From: DATCLS01 sp036563805
GTDB taxonomy: Bacteria; Actinomycetota; Acidimicrobiia; Acidimicrobiales; VFJN01
Direction of reading: 5' to 3'
Assembly (NCBI GenBank): GCA_036563805.1
Contig: DATCLS010000090.1
Coordinates: forward strand, 22,769 to 86,768
Length of the DNA stretch: 64,000 bases
Shown: piece after piece, positions 25,854 to 34,581 of the stretch
Position numbering within the stretch: position 1 is the stretch's first letter
Layout of the letters: every line of letters begins with the position of its first letter
Notes under the pieces: generated by a model
What the model was told of the DNA's origin: nothing
Seen by the model: only the letters and a program-made list of their open reading frames with translations
Databases searched by the model: none
Program-made: the position numbers and the translations under genes

Positions 25854-26753
25854 ATGCGCGGGGCAACAGGGGCGACAGCCCGCAGGCGTGCGACGCGCGT
25901 CCCCGTGCCGGTCTCAGCGTTCGTCGACACCGCGCGGCGCATCTGGACCAACCCGGAGAACCGGGGGCGGCGCCTCCGGCGCACGGCCGGTTGGGTGGGC
26001 TGGCAGGCCTGGGAGCGGGTCGTCCGCCGGCCCTGGACGGTCCCGTTCCACGGCGGGCTGCGCATGGTCTGCCACCCGCACGACCAGGTGACGTCGCTGG
26101 TCATCTACTGCGGGCTCTACGACCCCGAAGAGATGCGGTTCCTCCTCGACTGGCTGCGGCCGGGCGACACGTTCGTCGACGTCGGGGCGAACGTGGCCCC
26201 GTACTCGCTGCTGTCCACGCTGGTCCCCGACACCCGGGCGGTGGCGTTCGAGCCGGGCTCGCTGGCCCGCCGGCGGGCCCGGGCCAACATCGACCTCAAC
26301 GGCCTCGGCGACCGGATCGAGCTGGTGCCGCTGGCGGTGAGCGACGCGACGGGCACGGCCCGGCTGTCCGACGGCGAGTCGGCGACCAACGCCCTGGTCG
26401 GAAATGACTACCCGGGCCCGGTCGAGGAGGTCGCCACCGTGACCCTCGACGGCTTCGACGCCGGCGGCCGCCTCGGCCGGGTCGGGCTGATCAAGATCGA
26501 CGTCGAGGGCTTGGAGCCGGCCGTGCTCGACGGGGCGCGGGCGCTGATCGACCGCGACCGGCCGGCGCTCGTCGTCGAGCTGAACGACGTGCCCGCCCTC
26601 CGCGCCTTCACGATGGCGGCCGGGTACGAGCCGGTGCGCTACCGGCCGGCCGGGCGGGCGCTCGAGCCCCGGCCCTGGCCCGACCGGCCCGGCGGCAACG
26701 TGATATTGGTCCCCGACCTCACCGCCGCCCGCCGACGGCTCAGCGGCCGCTGA
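25854..26753 (+). CDS. FkbM family methyltransferase
   Basis: The protein has 299 residues. The SAM-binding core starts at FVDVGANVAPYSLL (motif I), then VAFEPGSLARRRARANI, and LIKIDVEGLEPAVLDG, which is the FkbM signature IDVEG. FkbM enzymes O-methylate sugars or polyketides. The N-terminal 70 residues are basic and not part of the core. The gene faces a chain-length/kinase gene with two hairpins between, and it opens a glycan biosynthesis region, so methylation of a polysaccharide sugar is likely. The start ATG 25854 agrees with the leaderless promoter. Confidence 0.85.
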   Translation: MRGATGATARRRATRVPVPVSAFVDTARRIWTNPENRGRRLRRTAGWVGWQAWERVVRRPWTVPFHGGLRMVCHPHDQVTSLVIYCGLYDPEEMRFLLDWLRPGDTFVDVGANVAPYSLLSTLVPDTRAVAFEPGSLARRRARANIDLNGLGDRIELVPLAVSDATGTARLSDGESATNALVGNDYPGPVEEVATVTLDGFDAGGRLGRVGLIKIDVEGLEPAVLDGARALIDRDRPALVVELNDVPALRAFTMAAGYEPVRYRPAGRALEPRPWPDRPGGNVILVPDLTAARRRLSGR

Positions 26754-26763
26754 CGCCACGCAA

Positions 26764-26800
26764 GCGGGCAGCACGCCCGCGCCGCGAGACGGAGCTCGCG
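26764..26800. terminator. Two hairpins after the FkbM gene
   Basis: GCGGGC-AGCAC-GCCCGC (26764-26780) and CGCGAG-N6-CTCGCG (26783-26800) lie 10-47 bases after the FkbM stop and before the convergent stop at 26854. They lack U-tracts. Confidence 0.5.
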
Positions 26801-26853
26801 CCGCCCCAGCCCGGCCGGGCCGCGGCGCCGGCACGCCCGGGGTGGGCGGCGGG

Positions 26854-28602
26854 TCAGTTGGGCCGCCCGGGCGGGAACGGCTGCCACTCGGCCGAGTCGG
26901 CCGCGCCGGTCGGAGCCATCGGCGGCGGCGGCCCGTAGCTGCCGCCGTCGCGCCGCCGCCCGTTGCGCTGGATCGGCGTGACGGTCTCGTACCGGTACGG
27001 CGCCGTGCTGAACGTGGCGTCGGGCGAGAGGCTGTTGAGCACGGTGCCGGCCAGCGGGGCGTCCACCTGCCGGAGCATCTCCACCGCCCGGGCCAGGCCC
27101 CGCTTCGACGTCTTGTTGGCGGACGTCACCAGCAGCGTGATGTCGACCATGCGGGCCAGCACCAGCGAGTCGGTCACCGGCAGGACCGGCGGGCAGTCGA
27201 TCACGACCATGTCGTAGGTCTGGCCCAGCACGTCGATCAGGCGCCGCGCCCGCTCGCCGCTCAGCAGCTCGGACGGGTTGGGCGGCGGCGAGCCGGCGGG
27301 CAGCACCGACAGGTTGGACACGGCCGGCACGGTCTGGATGGCCTGGGGCAGCGTGACGTCGCCGATCAGCACCCCGGTGAGGCCCGGCGTGAGCGGCACG
27401 CCGAGGATCTCCTCCATGCGGGGCCGACGGAGGTCGCCGCCGACGATCACGACCCGGTCGCCGGCCTGGGCGAACGTCACCGCCAGGTTGACCGATGTGA
27501 ACGTCTTGCCCTCGGCGGGCGACGGGCTCGTGACCTGGACCACCCGCACCTCGCGGTCGACGCCCAGGAACTTGACCGCCGTGCGCAGCGAGCGGAACGC
27601 CTCGGCCGCCGGCGCCGACGGCTGCGACACGGTGACCAGCTCGGACTCGCCCTGGTACTTGGGGATGAGGCCGAGCGTCGCCACGCCGGTGACCTGGTCG
27701 ACGACCTCCTTCGACTTGACCGAGTCGTCGAAGTAGTCGCGGACGAAGGCCAGCGCGGCGCCGAGGAACAGGCCGAACACGACGGCGATGGCCAGGTTGA
27801 GCGGCAGGTTGGGGCTGATCGGGGCATCGGGGACGCCCGCCGAGCTCAGCACCTGGGCGTTGCCGGCGGACGCCAGCTCGATGCCGAACTGCACGTCGTT
27901 GAGCTGGGCTCGCAGCTCGCCGGCCTGGGCCTGGAGCGCGTCGATCTGGGGCGCCCGCTCCTGGCGGAGGCTCTCGATCTGGGCTGCCGCCGCCTCGCGC
28001 TCGGCCGGGGTGCCGTTGGCCAGCTGGTCCTCGAGCTCGGCAATCGGCCGGCGCACCTCCTCGATCTGGTCGGTGACGGCGTCCAGCTGCTCGCGCAGCA
28101 TGTCGGTGATGCCGATCAGCCGCTCGGCGTCCTTGTTCTGGCGGACCTGGACGTAGGTGTTGGCGTAGACGTTGAGGAGGGTGGCGGCCTCCTCGGGGTC
28201 GGACGAGACGAGCGACAGCTCGACCACGCTGCTCGTCACGTTCTGGTTCTGGCTCGTCTGGATGGGGCGGGCCGTGACGTCGAACACGGTGCCGTCGTCG
28301 AGCGAGCCGTTGTAGGCCTGGGCCACCTCGAAGCGCATGTCGCTCGAGGTCAGGAACGCCAGCTGGCTGGCCGCCTGCCGGTCGAGGTCACCCGAGTTGT
28401 TGCCCCCGAAGATGAGGGCGACCGGGTCGTTGACCCCGGCCGTCAGGACCTGGGCGCGGACCCGGTAGCGGGGCGCCGGGATCAGCGACCAGGCCAGCGC
28501 CACGCCGACGAACACGAGCATCGTGATGACGACGAACCAGCGCCGCCGAGCGATGACGGCCAGGTAGGACCGTAGCTCTGGCTCCTCCAGCTGCGGATCC
28601 AT
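26854..28602 (-). CDS. Wzz/BY-kinase-like polysaccharide chain-length and assembly regulator
   Basis: The protein has 582 residues. The N-terminal Wzz domain has TM1 (RRWFVVITMLVFVGVALAW, residues 20-38), a periplasmic coiled-coil region (about 150-235) and TM2 (LNLAIAVVFGLFLGAALAFV). A cytoplasmic P-loop domain follows with SPAEGKTFTSVNLA (Walker A, near 355), VVIVGGDLRRPRM (Walker A', where the first Asp of the usual DADLRRP is Gly) and MVVIDCPPVLPVTD (Walker B). The Tyr-rich tail of BY-kinases is reduced to YRYET and a lone YGPP. It should control polymer length and export with the ligase gene, which is divergent from it. Confidence 0.85.
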   Translation of the reverse strand: MDPQLEEPELRSYLAVIARRRWFVVITMLVFVGVALAWSLIPAPRYRVRAQVLTAGVNDPVALIFGGNNSGDLDRQAASQLAFLTSSDMRFEVAQAYNGSLDDGTVFDVTARPIQTSQNQNVTSSVVELSLVSSDPEEAATLLNVYANTYVQVRQNKDAERLIGITDMLREQLDAVTDQIEEVRRPIAELEDQLANGTPAEREAAAAQIESLRQERAPQIDALQAQAGELRAQLNDVQFGIELASAGNAQVLSSAGVPDAPISPNLPLNLAIAVVFGLFLGAALAFVRDYFDDSVKSKEVVDQVTGVATLGLIPKYQGESELVTVSQPSAPAAEAFRSLRTAVKFLGVDREVRVVQVTSPSPAEGKTFTSVNLAVTFAQAGDRVVIVGGDLRRPRMEEILGVPLTPGLTGVLIGDVTLPQAIQTVPAVSNLSVLPAGSPPPNPSELLSGERARRLIDVLGQTYDMVVIDCPPVLPVTDSLVLARMVDITLLVTSANKTSKRGLARAVEMLRQVDAPLAGTVLNSLSPDATFSTAPYRYETVTPIQRNGRRRDGGSYGPPPPMAPTGAADSAEWQPFPPGRPN

Positions 28603-28701
28603 GCCGCGGGGACAGTAGTCCTGCTCAGCGCAGCCGGCACGGCCTGGACGCGTAACCGCAGGTCAGGGCCGCCCCCGACGGCGACCGGGCGGTAACTTCC
28701 G

Positions 28702-28710
28702 TGTTAGCGT
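28702..28710 (+). promoter_or_regulatory. Extended -10 (TGTTAGCGT) of polymerase gene
   Basis: TG-T-TAGCGT lies 28 bases before GTG 28739, leaving a short leader with a GGAGG five bases before the start. It sits in the 136-base divergent promoter region shared with the Wzz/BY-kinase gene. Confidence 0.45.
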
Positions 28711-28738
28711 CCGTCGTCGGAGGTCGCCGGAGGTCGCC

Positions 28739-30151
28739 GTGTCCGAGACGGGCTTCGTTCCCAGCCGAGCGGATGCACTTACAGCCGCCCCCGCGGCGGA
28801 GCGTCCCCGCGGCCGGGCCGTCAGCGGGGTGATCGCTCTCGCCTGGCTGGGGTTCGCCACGATGGGCCTCAACACCGTGCGCCTCGGCGGCCTGGCCGTC
28901 TCTGACCTGTTGTTCGCGGCGTGCGGGGCGGTCATCGTGGCCCGCTTCATCACCGGCCAGACGCACGACCTGGCCGGGCCCCACATGCGGCGCACGTCGC
29001 CGCTGGTCCTCGTCGGCAGCCTGCTGCTGCTGACGTTCGGGACGCTGTCCGCCTTCGGCGCCTGGGACGCCGGCTCGTCGATCCAGGTCGTCGCCCGCCT
29101 GGCCTGGCTGACGTTCGCCTGGTTCTGGATCCTGCGGACGGTCTCCCGCGACCGCCTCGCCTTCTCGCGGGTCGTGCTGGGGTGGCGGGTCGGCGTGCTG
29201 ATCTCCGCCGCCGTCGGCGTGCTGACCGACGTCGGGATCACGAACATCGGCACGCAGAACGCCGAGGGCCGGCAGACGGGGTTCTTCGCCCAGCCCAACG
29301 AGTTCGCCGCCATGCTGGCGTTCGCGCTGCCGCTGTTCCTGTTCGACGTGCCGGGCCGGGGCGAGAACCTCGACGAGCGCCGCAGCTGGCCGGTACGGAT
29401 CGGCATGATCGTGCTGATCGCCTGGGGCATCGCCGCGAGCGGCTCGATGACGGCCACGTTCTCGGCCGGCCTCGGCTGCGCCACCGCCTTCGTCGTCGTC
29501 TCGTTGACCCGGGCCCGCGACCGCCGGACGCCGCGCTCCACCAACCCGCTCCGCCCGTTCCTGGTGATGGCGGCGCTCGTCGTCGGCCTCTTCGTCCTGT
29601 CGACCAGCGACCTCCCGGTGATGGAGCGCTTCACCCGCTACCAGGAGGGCGACGTGTACGTGTCGAGCAGCGTCGAGACCCGGGGCGAGCTCAACGCCCG
29701 GGCCATCCAGAGGCTGCCGGACACGATGTTCGTCGGCACCGGCCTCCGGCAGATCACGGCGCCGGGCAGCGTCATCGGGGCCGTCAACACGTGGGACCCG
29801 GACGCCGTCCAGGGCATCCACAACATGTACCTGAAGGTGGCCCACGAGGCCGGCGTGCCCGCGCTCGTCGGGCTGCTCATCATCATCGGCGCGACGTTCC
29901 GCCAGGCGTGGCGCCTGGCCATCAGCACGGCGGGGACGGCCCTGCACGGCATCGCCGCCGCGCTGGTGGGGGCGATCGTCGGCGCCACCTGCCAGGCGAT
30001 GTTCCACCCCATCGTGTTCCAGCGCTACTTCTGGGCGGCCATCGCCCTGACGACCTGCCTGTGGGCGGTCCGCCGCGACGAGGTGATGCGGGCCGCCGGC
30101 CGCGAGCCGGACGGGGCCGGCACGCCGGCGGGGCGGCGCGGGCGAGGCTGA
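28739..30151 (+). CDS. O-antigen ligase/polymerase (Wzy_C-like) membrane protein
   Basis: The protein has 470 residues with about 10-11 hydrophobic helices. A long extracytoplasmic loop (about 290-345) carries VETRGELNARAIQRLPDTMFVGTG and IHNMYLKVAHEAGVPALVG. The motif H-N-x-Y-L-x-x-x-x-E-x-G is the signature of Wzy_C/O-antigen ligase proteins, which polymerise or transfer lipid-linked glycans. GTG 28739 is supported by GGAGG five bases upstream. Its position beside the chain-length regulator argues for the polymerase of this locus. It is convergent with the glycosyltransferase at 30164, with only 12 bases between stops. Confidence 0.85.
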   Translation: MSETGFVPSRADALTAAPAAERPRGRAVSGVIALAWLGFATMGLNTVRLGGLAVSDLLFAACGAVIVARFITGQTHDLAGPHMRRTSPLVLVGSLLLLTFGTLSAFGAWDAGSSIQVVARLAWLTFAWFWILRTVSRDRLAFSRVVLGWRVGVLISAAVGVLTDVGITNIGTQNAEGRQTGFFAQPNEFAAMLAFALPLFLFDVPGRGENLDERRSWPVRIGMIVLIAWGIAASGSMTATFSAGLGCATAFVVVSLTRARDRRTPRSTNPLRPFLVMAALVVGLFVLSTSDLPVMERFTRYQEGDVYVSSSVETRGELNARAIQRLPDTMFVGTGLRQITAPGSVIGAVNTWDPDAVQGIHNMYLKVAHEAGVPALVGLLIIIGATFRQAWRLAISTAGTALHGIAAALVGAIVGATCQAMFHPIVFQRYFWAAIALTTCLWAVRRDEVMRAAGREPDGAGTPAGRRGRG

Positions 30152-30163
30152 GCGGCCCCTGGC

Positions 30164-31312
30164 CTAGGGCTGGGCGGCGCCCTGGCGCGCCCCGGCCGCC
30201 GCCCACGGCGTGGGCTCGAGCCCGACGGCGGACCGCAGGTCGGGCACGCGCTCCAGCAGGTACGACGCCCAGCGGTCAGGCGTGAGCTGCTGGGCCAGCT
30301 GGCGGCTGGCCCGGCCCATCGCCAGGCGCCGGACGGCGCCGGCCGTGCTGATGCGGGCCAGGCCGTCGGCGAGGCCGGCCGCGTCGTCGGGGCTGATGAC
30401 CACGCCGTTGTACCCGTCGAGGACGAGCCGGGTCGACGCGCCACACACCCACGTGCAGATGATCGGCAGCCCGGCGGCCGCCGCCTCGTGGACGACGACC
30501 CCCCACGGCTCGAACCGGCTGGGCAGGACCAGGCACCCGGCCCGGGCCATCACCTCGGGCAGCTGGCTCGGCTGGACGAACCCGAGGAGCTCGACGCCCT
30601 CCAGCCCGGCCACGCGGTGGACCTCCGGACCGGTGCCGGACACGATCAGCGGCCACGGGTCGGCCACCCGCCGGCGGTAGGCCTGGTAGGCGGCGGCCAG
30701 CACGTCGATCGCCTTCTCGGGCGCCAGCCGCCCGACGTACAGGAACGCCTCGGGCGGCAGCTGGTCGCCCCGGTCGACGGCCACCTTCTCGAACGTCGGC
30801 GTGTCGCCGACGTACAGCCCCCACATCGTCCGCTCGGCGCGGAAGCCGAGCCGGCGGGCGAACTCCGCCTGCCGGCCGCCGGCCACGAACACGGCGTCGT
30901 AGGCGGGTTGGAGCACGAAGCGGGAGATCAGCACGCCGCCCCACTGCTTGGCGGTGCCCCACCACTGGTTGTCCATGCACAGGAGCCGCAGGGTCCGCCC
31001 CCGGCGGCGGCGGGCCGCCCGCCGGTAGGCCCCCACGTCCCACGACATGACCAGCAGCACGTCGGGGTCGAAGTCGTCGAGCGCCGCCTCGAGCTCGGTC
31101 TCGTCCGGTGCCTCGGACCAGGCCCGGGCGTCGATCGCCAGCGTCAGCTCGTCGAGGTCGAACGGCGCGCTGGCGTCGAGCGAGCGGTGGACGACGAGCA
31201 CCTCGGCCCCCGCGGCCCGCAGCGCCGAGAGCTGGGCGTGGAAGTAGCCGGACAGGCCGCCCCATAGGACGGCGACGCGGGGCGGGCGTGTCCAGTGCTC
31301 GCGGTTGGTCAT
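30164..31312 (-). CDS. Family 4 glycosyltransferase
   Basis: The protein has 382 residues with a GT-B fold. The C-terminal domain has FLYVGRLAPEKAIDVL (residues about 185-200), GFVQPSQLPEVMARAGCLVLPSRFEPWGVVVHEAAAAGLPI, which contains the E-x7-E donor-binding motif of GT4 enzymes (E-PWGVVVHE). The N-terminal acceptor domain starts RVAVLWGGLSGYFHAQL. It should transfer a sugar during repeat-unit assembly. ATG 31312 follows the flippase stop? No: the flippase stop lies at 31317, 4 bases upstream, so the flippase and this enzyme are co-transcribed in that order. Confidence 0.87.
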   Translation of the reverse strand: MTNREHWTRPPRVAVLWGGLSGYFHAQLSALRAAGAEVLVVHRSLDASAPFDLDELTLAIDARAWSEAPDETELEAALDDFDPDVLLVMSWDVGAYRRAARRRRGRTLRLLCMDNQWWGTAKQWGGVLISRFVLQPAYDAVFVAGGRQAEFARRLGFRAERTMWGLYVGDTPTFEKVAVDRGDQLPPEAFLYVGRLAPEKAIDVLAAAYQAYRRRVADPWPLIVSGTGPEVHRVAGLEGVELLGFVQPSQLPEVMARAGCLVLPSRFEPWGVVVHEAAAAGLPIICTWVCGASTRLVLDGYNGVVISPDDAAGLADGLARISTAGAVRRLAMGRASRQLAQQLTPDRWASYLLERVPDLRSAVGLEPTPWAAAGARQGAAQP

Positions 31313-31316
31313 GTCC

Positions 31317-32633
31317 TCACCTCGCTTGGTCCACCAGCACGGCGCCCTCCGGGTCGGTCGGGGGCGCCGGGTCGGGAAGGCGACCGCCGACGCCGTGCCC
31401 CAGCGCCCCGAGGAACACCGCCCACCAGATCACGCCGACGACCGCGTTGGCGATCCCGAACCCGATGGTGTAGCCGATCGCCGAGCCGACCGCGGCACCG
31501 ACGACCGTGAAGCCGAGCTGGGGCGGGAGGCTGTAGAGGCGGGCCCGCAGGCTGTGCCGGGCGGCGGCCAGCGACCGCAGGCCGGCGAACGCCCCCGTCG
31601 CCGTCCCGCCGGCGACCATGGCCAGGCCCATCGGGAGCATCAGCTCCTGGGCGTCGGTCCAGGTGTCGCCGAACAGCGCCCGGCCGACGCCGTCGGGCAG
31701 GACGAGCCCGGCGACCGTCCACGCGCCGGCCGTACCGGAGACGACGACGGTCGCCGCCACCATGAGCCGCTTCAGCGAGCGGGGCCGGTCCCGGCGCCGG
31801 GCCCCATCGGGCACCAGCATCAGGTAGAGGCCGGCGTGCAGCACGTTGAGCGGCCCGTAGAAGACCTGCGCCGCCCGCACCGCGCCGAGCGCCGACAGGC
31901 CGGCGATGGCCCCGAGCAGCAGCAGGACGACCTGGCCCCCGGCCCGGGCCGTGAGGTACTCGCCGAAGTAGGCGCTGGACAGCGTCCGGTGCTGGGTCAG
32001 CCAGTCCCACGCCCGACCCCGGCGCAGCGGCACCCGCAGCGCCACCATCGCCAGGAGCAGACCGACGGCGCCGCTGACCCCCCAGGCCACGACGAACCAC
32101 TCGGGCGACGCCCCCGACGGCGCCGCGACGACGAACCCGGCGACGATCAGCAGCCAGGCCAGGTCGCTGGCGAGCGCCACCTGGGGGCGGTCGATGATGG
32201 CCACGTGGCGGAGCGCGTCCTGGACGCCCAGGTAGGGAAAGACGAGCGCGAGCGCCACGAGCGGCGCCGTCGACGAGCCCCCGTCGACCGCCGCGAACGC
32301 GGCGATCACGGCCGAGCAGGCCAGCGACACCACGAGCGACGCCGGCACGAGGTCGGCCAGCGCCCGGTTGCGCTCGGCCGGGCCGTCGGTCGAGTGCGCC
32401 GACAGCCAGGGTTCGCCGACGATCGCCCGGACGACACCGACCGCCAGCGGGTAGGTGACCATGGCGACGCTGAAGGCGCCGAACCCCGTCGGGTCGAGCA
32501 GGCCGGCAACCATGATCGTGACCAGGACGTTGCTCAGGCTCGACGTGGCCGTGTCGATCATCACGAGCGCCCGCCGGCGCCCGATGCGGGCGACCGTGCG
32601 GGCGACGGTCTGGCGCACGGCCGCCGGGTTCAC
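31317..32633 (-). CDS. Polysaccharide flippase-like membrane protein
   Basis: The protein has 438 residues with about 12 hydrophobic helices (opening ATSSLSNVLVTIMVAGLLDPTGFGAFSVAMV). The DPTGFGAF segment after the first helix matches the G-x-(F/Y)-G-x-(F/Y) feature of Wzx-type proteins. It should flip lipid-linked repeat units. The GTG start 32633 is followed directly by an Arg-rich cytoplasmic segment (RQTVARTVARIGRRR). It is divergent from the glycosyltransferase at 32708, with 74 bases of shared promoter region. A second flippase lies at 4906, so two glycan export routes are encoded in the window. Confidence 0.82.
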   Translation of the reverse strand: MNPAAVRQTVARTVARIGRRRALVMIDTATSSLSNVLVTIMVAGLLDPTGFGAFSVAMVTYPLAVGVVRAIVGEPWLSAHSTDGPAERNRALADLVPASLVVSLACSAVIAAFAAVDGGSSTAPLVALALVFPYLGVQDALRHVAIIDRPQVALASDLAWLLIVAGFVVAAPSGASPEWFVVAWGVSGAVGLLLAMVALRVPLRRGRAWDWLTQHRTLSSAYFGEYLTARAGGQVVLLLLGAIAGLSALGAVRAAQVFYGPLNVLHAGLYLMLVPDGARRRDRPRSLKRLMVAATVVVSGTAGAWTVAGLVLPDGVGRALFGDTWTDAQELMLPMGLAMVAGGTATGAFAGLRSLAAARHSLRARLYSLPPQLGFTVVGAAVGSAIGYTIGFGIANAVVGVIWWAVFLGALGHGVGGRLPDPAPPTDPEGAVLVDQAR

Positions 32634-32707
32634 GCCGGCCCTCCCGCGGTACGATCCGTGCTACGTACGGCCCGGACACGACGGGCAGAGCAGGCTGAGG
32701 GGCGGCT

Positions 32708-33760
32708 GTGAGCGTGACGGCGAGGTTGCGCACCGCGCTGGTCGGGGCGCGGACGATGGTGAAGCACAACCGGCCGTTGCGGGGCGCGCTGTTCCTCGGT
32801 CAGAACGTCGTGCACGGATGCCTGGCCCGGCCGGCGGGGTCGGGCCCCGCGGCCCCCGCGGCCTCCGGGCCCGGCGTGACGCCGCGGTACGAGCTGGCGG
32901 CGATGATCCGGGTGAAGGACGAGGCCCGGTTCCTGCCCGAGTGGCTCGCCCACCACGTGGCGCTCGGCGTCGAGCACGTCGTCGTCTACGACAACGCCAG
33001 CCGCGACGGCACCCGCGAGGCGATCGAGCCGTTCGTGGCCGAGGGGCTGGTCACCTACGTGCACTGGCCGGCGGTGCCCGTGTCGCCCGGCAGCCATCTC
33101 GACTTCCTGGCCCGCTTCGGCCCCACCTGCCGCTGGGCCGCGTTCCTCGACGCCGACGAGTTCGTGGTCGAGGCCGAGCCCGGGGCCCTGCGGGCCGCTC
33201 TCGACGCGGCCCGCGACCGGCCGGCGCTGGCGCTCAACGAGCGCTACTTCGGGAGCGCCGGGCACGAGACGATCCCGGCCGGCCTCGTCACCGAGCGGTT
33301 CGACCGGGCGAGCGCCGAGATCACCGACCACGTGAAGGTGATCGCCCAGCCGGCGGCCGTCGCCCGCTACCGCAACCCGCACAACTTCTACTACCGGCGG
33401 GGCCGGCTGGCCCGCACGCCGGACGGGCGCCGGGTGTTCGGCTCGTTCGTCACCCCCGCCGCCGAGCCATCGCTGGTCATCCACCACTACGTGTACCGGA
33501 GCCGAGAGGACTACGAGCGCAAGGCCCGCCCGAGCCACGGGTACGCCACCGCCGTCGGCGCCCGCGAGCGGGCCCGGCGCCTGGAGCGGGCCGAGGCCGA
33601 GTTCCACCGGCACAACGACGTCACGGTGACGGTGCCCGAGGCGGCGCGGCGGGCGACCGCGGACCTGCTGCGGCGTCTCGGCTACCCGGAGGAGCTCTAC
33701 CGCCACGGCCGCCCGGTCACGTCTCGTCGTCCAGCCACGACGAGAGATCCTGGCCCGTGA
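32708..33760 (+). CDS. Glycosyltransferase family 92 / family 2-like protein
   Basis: The protein has 350 residues. AAMIRVKDEARFLPEWLAHH and VVVYDNASRDGT are the N-terminal half of a GT-A fold of the DUF23/Glyco_tranf_2_4 type. FLDADEFVV around residue 150 gives the DxD metal site. VKVIAQPAAVARYRNPHNF resembles the family's C-terminal segment with the conserved His. It likely adds a hexose to a surface glycan. GTG 32708 is the only start before the basic N-terminus. The last 44 bases overlap the 3' end of the sulfotransferase gene on the other strand, encoding a Thr/Arg/Pro tail that is probably not conserved. Confidence 0.8.
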   Translation: MSVTARLRTALVGARTMVKHNRPLRGALFLGQNVVHGCLARPAGSGPAAPAASGPGVTPRYELAAMIRVKDEARFLPEWLAHHVALGVEHVVVYDNASRDGTREAIEPFVAEGLVTYVHWPAVPVSPGSHLDFLARFGPTCRWAAFLDADEFVVEAEPGALRAALDAARDRPALALNERYFGSAGHETIPAGLVTERFDRASAEITDHVKVIAQPAAVARYRNPHNFYYRRGRLARTPDGRRVFGSFVTPAAEPSLVIHHYVYRSREDYERKARPSHGYATAVGARERARRLERAEAEFHRHNDVTVTVPEAARRATADLLRRLGYPEELYRHGRPVTSRRPATTRDPGP

Positions 33761-34577
33761 GCCGGCCGAACTCCACCAGATCGTCCCGGTAGAGCTCGGC
33801 GAGGCGCCGGCGGCCGGCCGCCGTCAGCAGCGTGCCGTCCTCGTGCGCCTCGCGGGAGACGAGCCGGAGCGCGCCCAGCCGCTTGCCCAGGTTCACCACC
33901 CAGGACAGGTCAGCCCGGTGGAGGGCGGTGCCGGCCCGGTGCATCAGGCTGTAGGTGCGCCGGAAGCGCGGGACGGCGCTCCGGTTGGGCCGGAGCTGGC
34001 CGGCCTCCGGCGGGAAGAGGTCGGGGTCGACGTCGAGGAACTTGCCGAGCGCCCGCTTCGTCCCCTCGACGTCAGTCGTCATCTCCTCCAGGCGCAGGAA
34101 CAGGAAGGCGTCGAGGCCGAACTCGTCGATCCAGGGCCGCAGGGCGCGGGCGTAGAAGCCGTTGCGCACGGCGTCGGGGCGGGCCCGCATGAAGGCGGCC
34201 AGGTCGCCCGTGAAGTTGTCGAGGGCGCACGCCTGCCGGTAGGCCGACCACAGGAGCGCGACCGGGTCGCGGATGCAGACGAGGAACCGGTCGACGGTCC
34301 CCAGGGCGCGGATCCGCTCGCGGCACGCGTCGCTGTAGACGTACACGGGCGTGATCTCGCCGACCGCCCGGGGCTCGCCGGGCGACCCGCGGGCGAAGCA
34401 CTGCTCGTACCACTCGAGGCCGCGGTGGTAGTTGAGGTCGAAGAAGTTCAACTCCTTGCGGATCGTCGGCATCCGCACCTGGGGGTGCGTCGCCAACAGC
34501 TCGTGCAGCCAGGTGGTGCCGGCCCGGGGGCACCCGATGCCGAGGAAGGTCGGCAGGAGGCCCCCGGCGGCGGTCAC
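33717..34577 (-). CDS. PAPS-dependent sulfotransferase
   Basis: The protein has 286 residues. LGIGCPRAGTTWLHELLATH (residues about 11-30) is the 5'-phosphosulfate loop (PRAGTTWL, cf. PKSGTTW), and FLVCIRDPVALLWSAYRQ is the 3'-phosphate loop (R-D-P-x(6)-S-x-Y). The rest follows the bacterial Sulfotransfer family. It should sulfate a glycan or lipid hydroxyl. GTG 34577 lies 4 bases after the epimerase stop, and the gene is the last of the 36999-33717 minus-strand operon. In this context the acceptor is likely the polysaccharide or its lipid-linked unit. Confidence 0.87.
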   Translation of the reverse strand: MTAAGGLLPTFLGIGCPRAGTTWLHELLATHPQVRMPTIRKELNFFDLNYHRGLEWYEQCFARGSPGEPRAVGEITPVYVYSDACRERIRALGTVDRFLVCIRDPVALLWSAYRQACALDNFTGDLAAFMRARPDAVRNGFYARALRPWIDEFGLDAFLFLRLEEMTTDVEGTKRALGKFLDVDPDLFPPEAGQLRPNRSAVPRFRRTYSLMHRAGTALHRADLSWVVNLGKRLGALRLVSREAHEDGTLLTAAGRRRLAELYRDDLVEFGRLTGQDLSSWLDDET

Positions 34578-34581
34578 GGCT

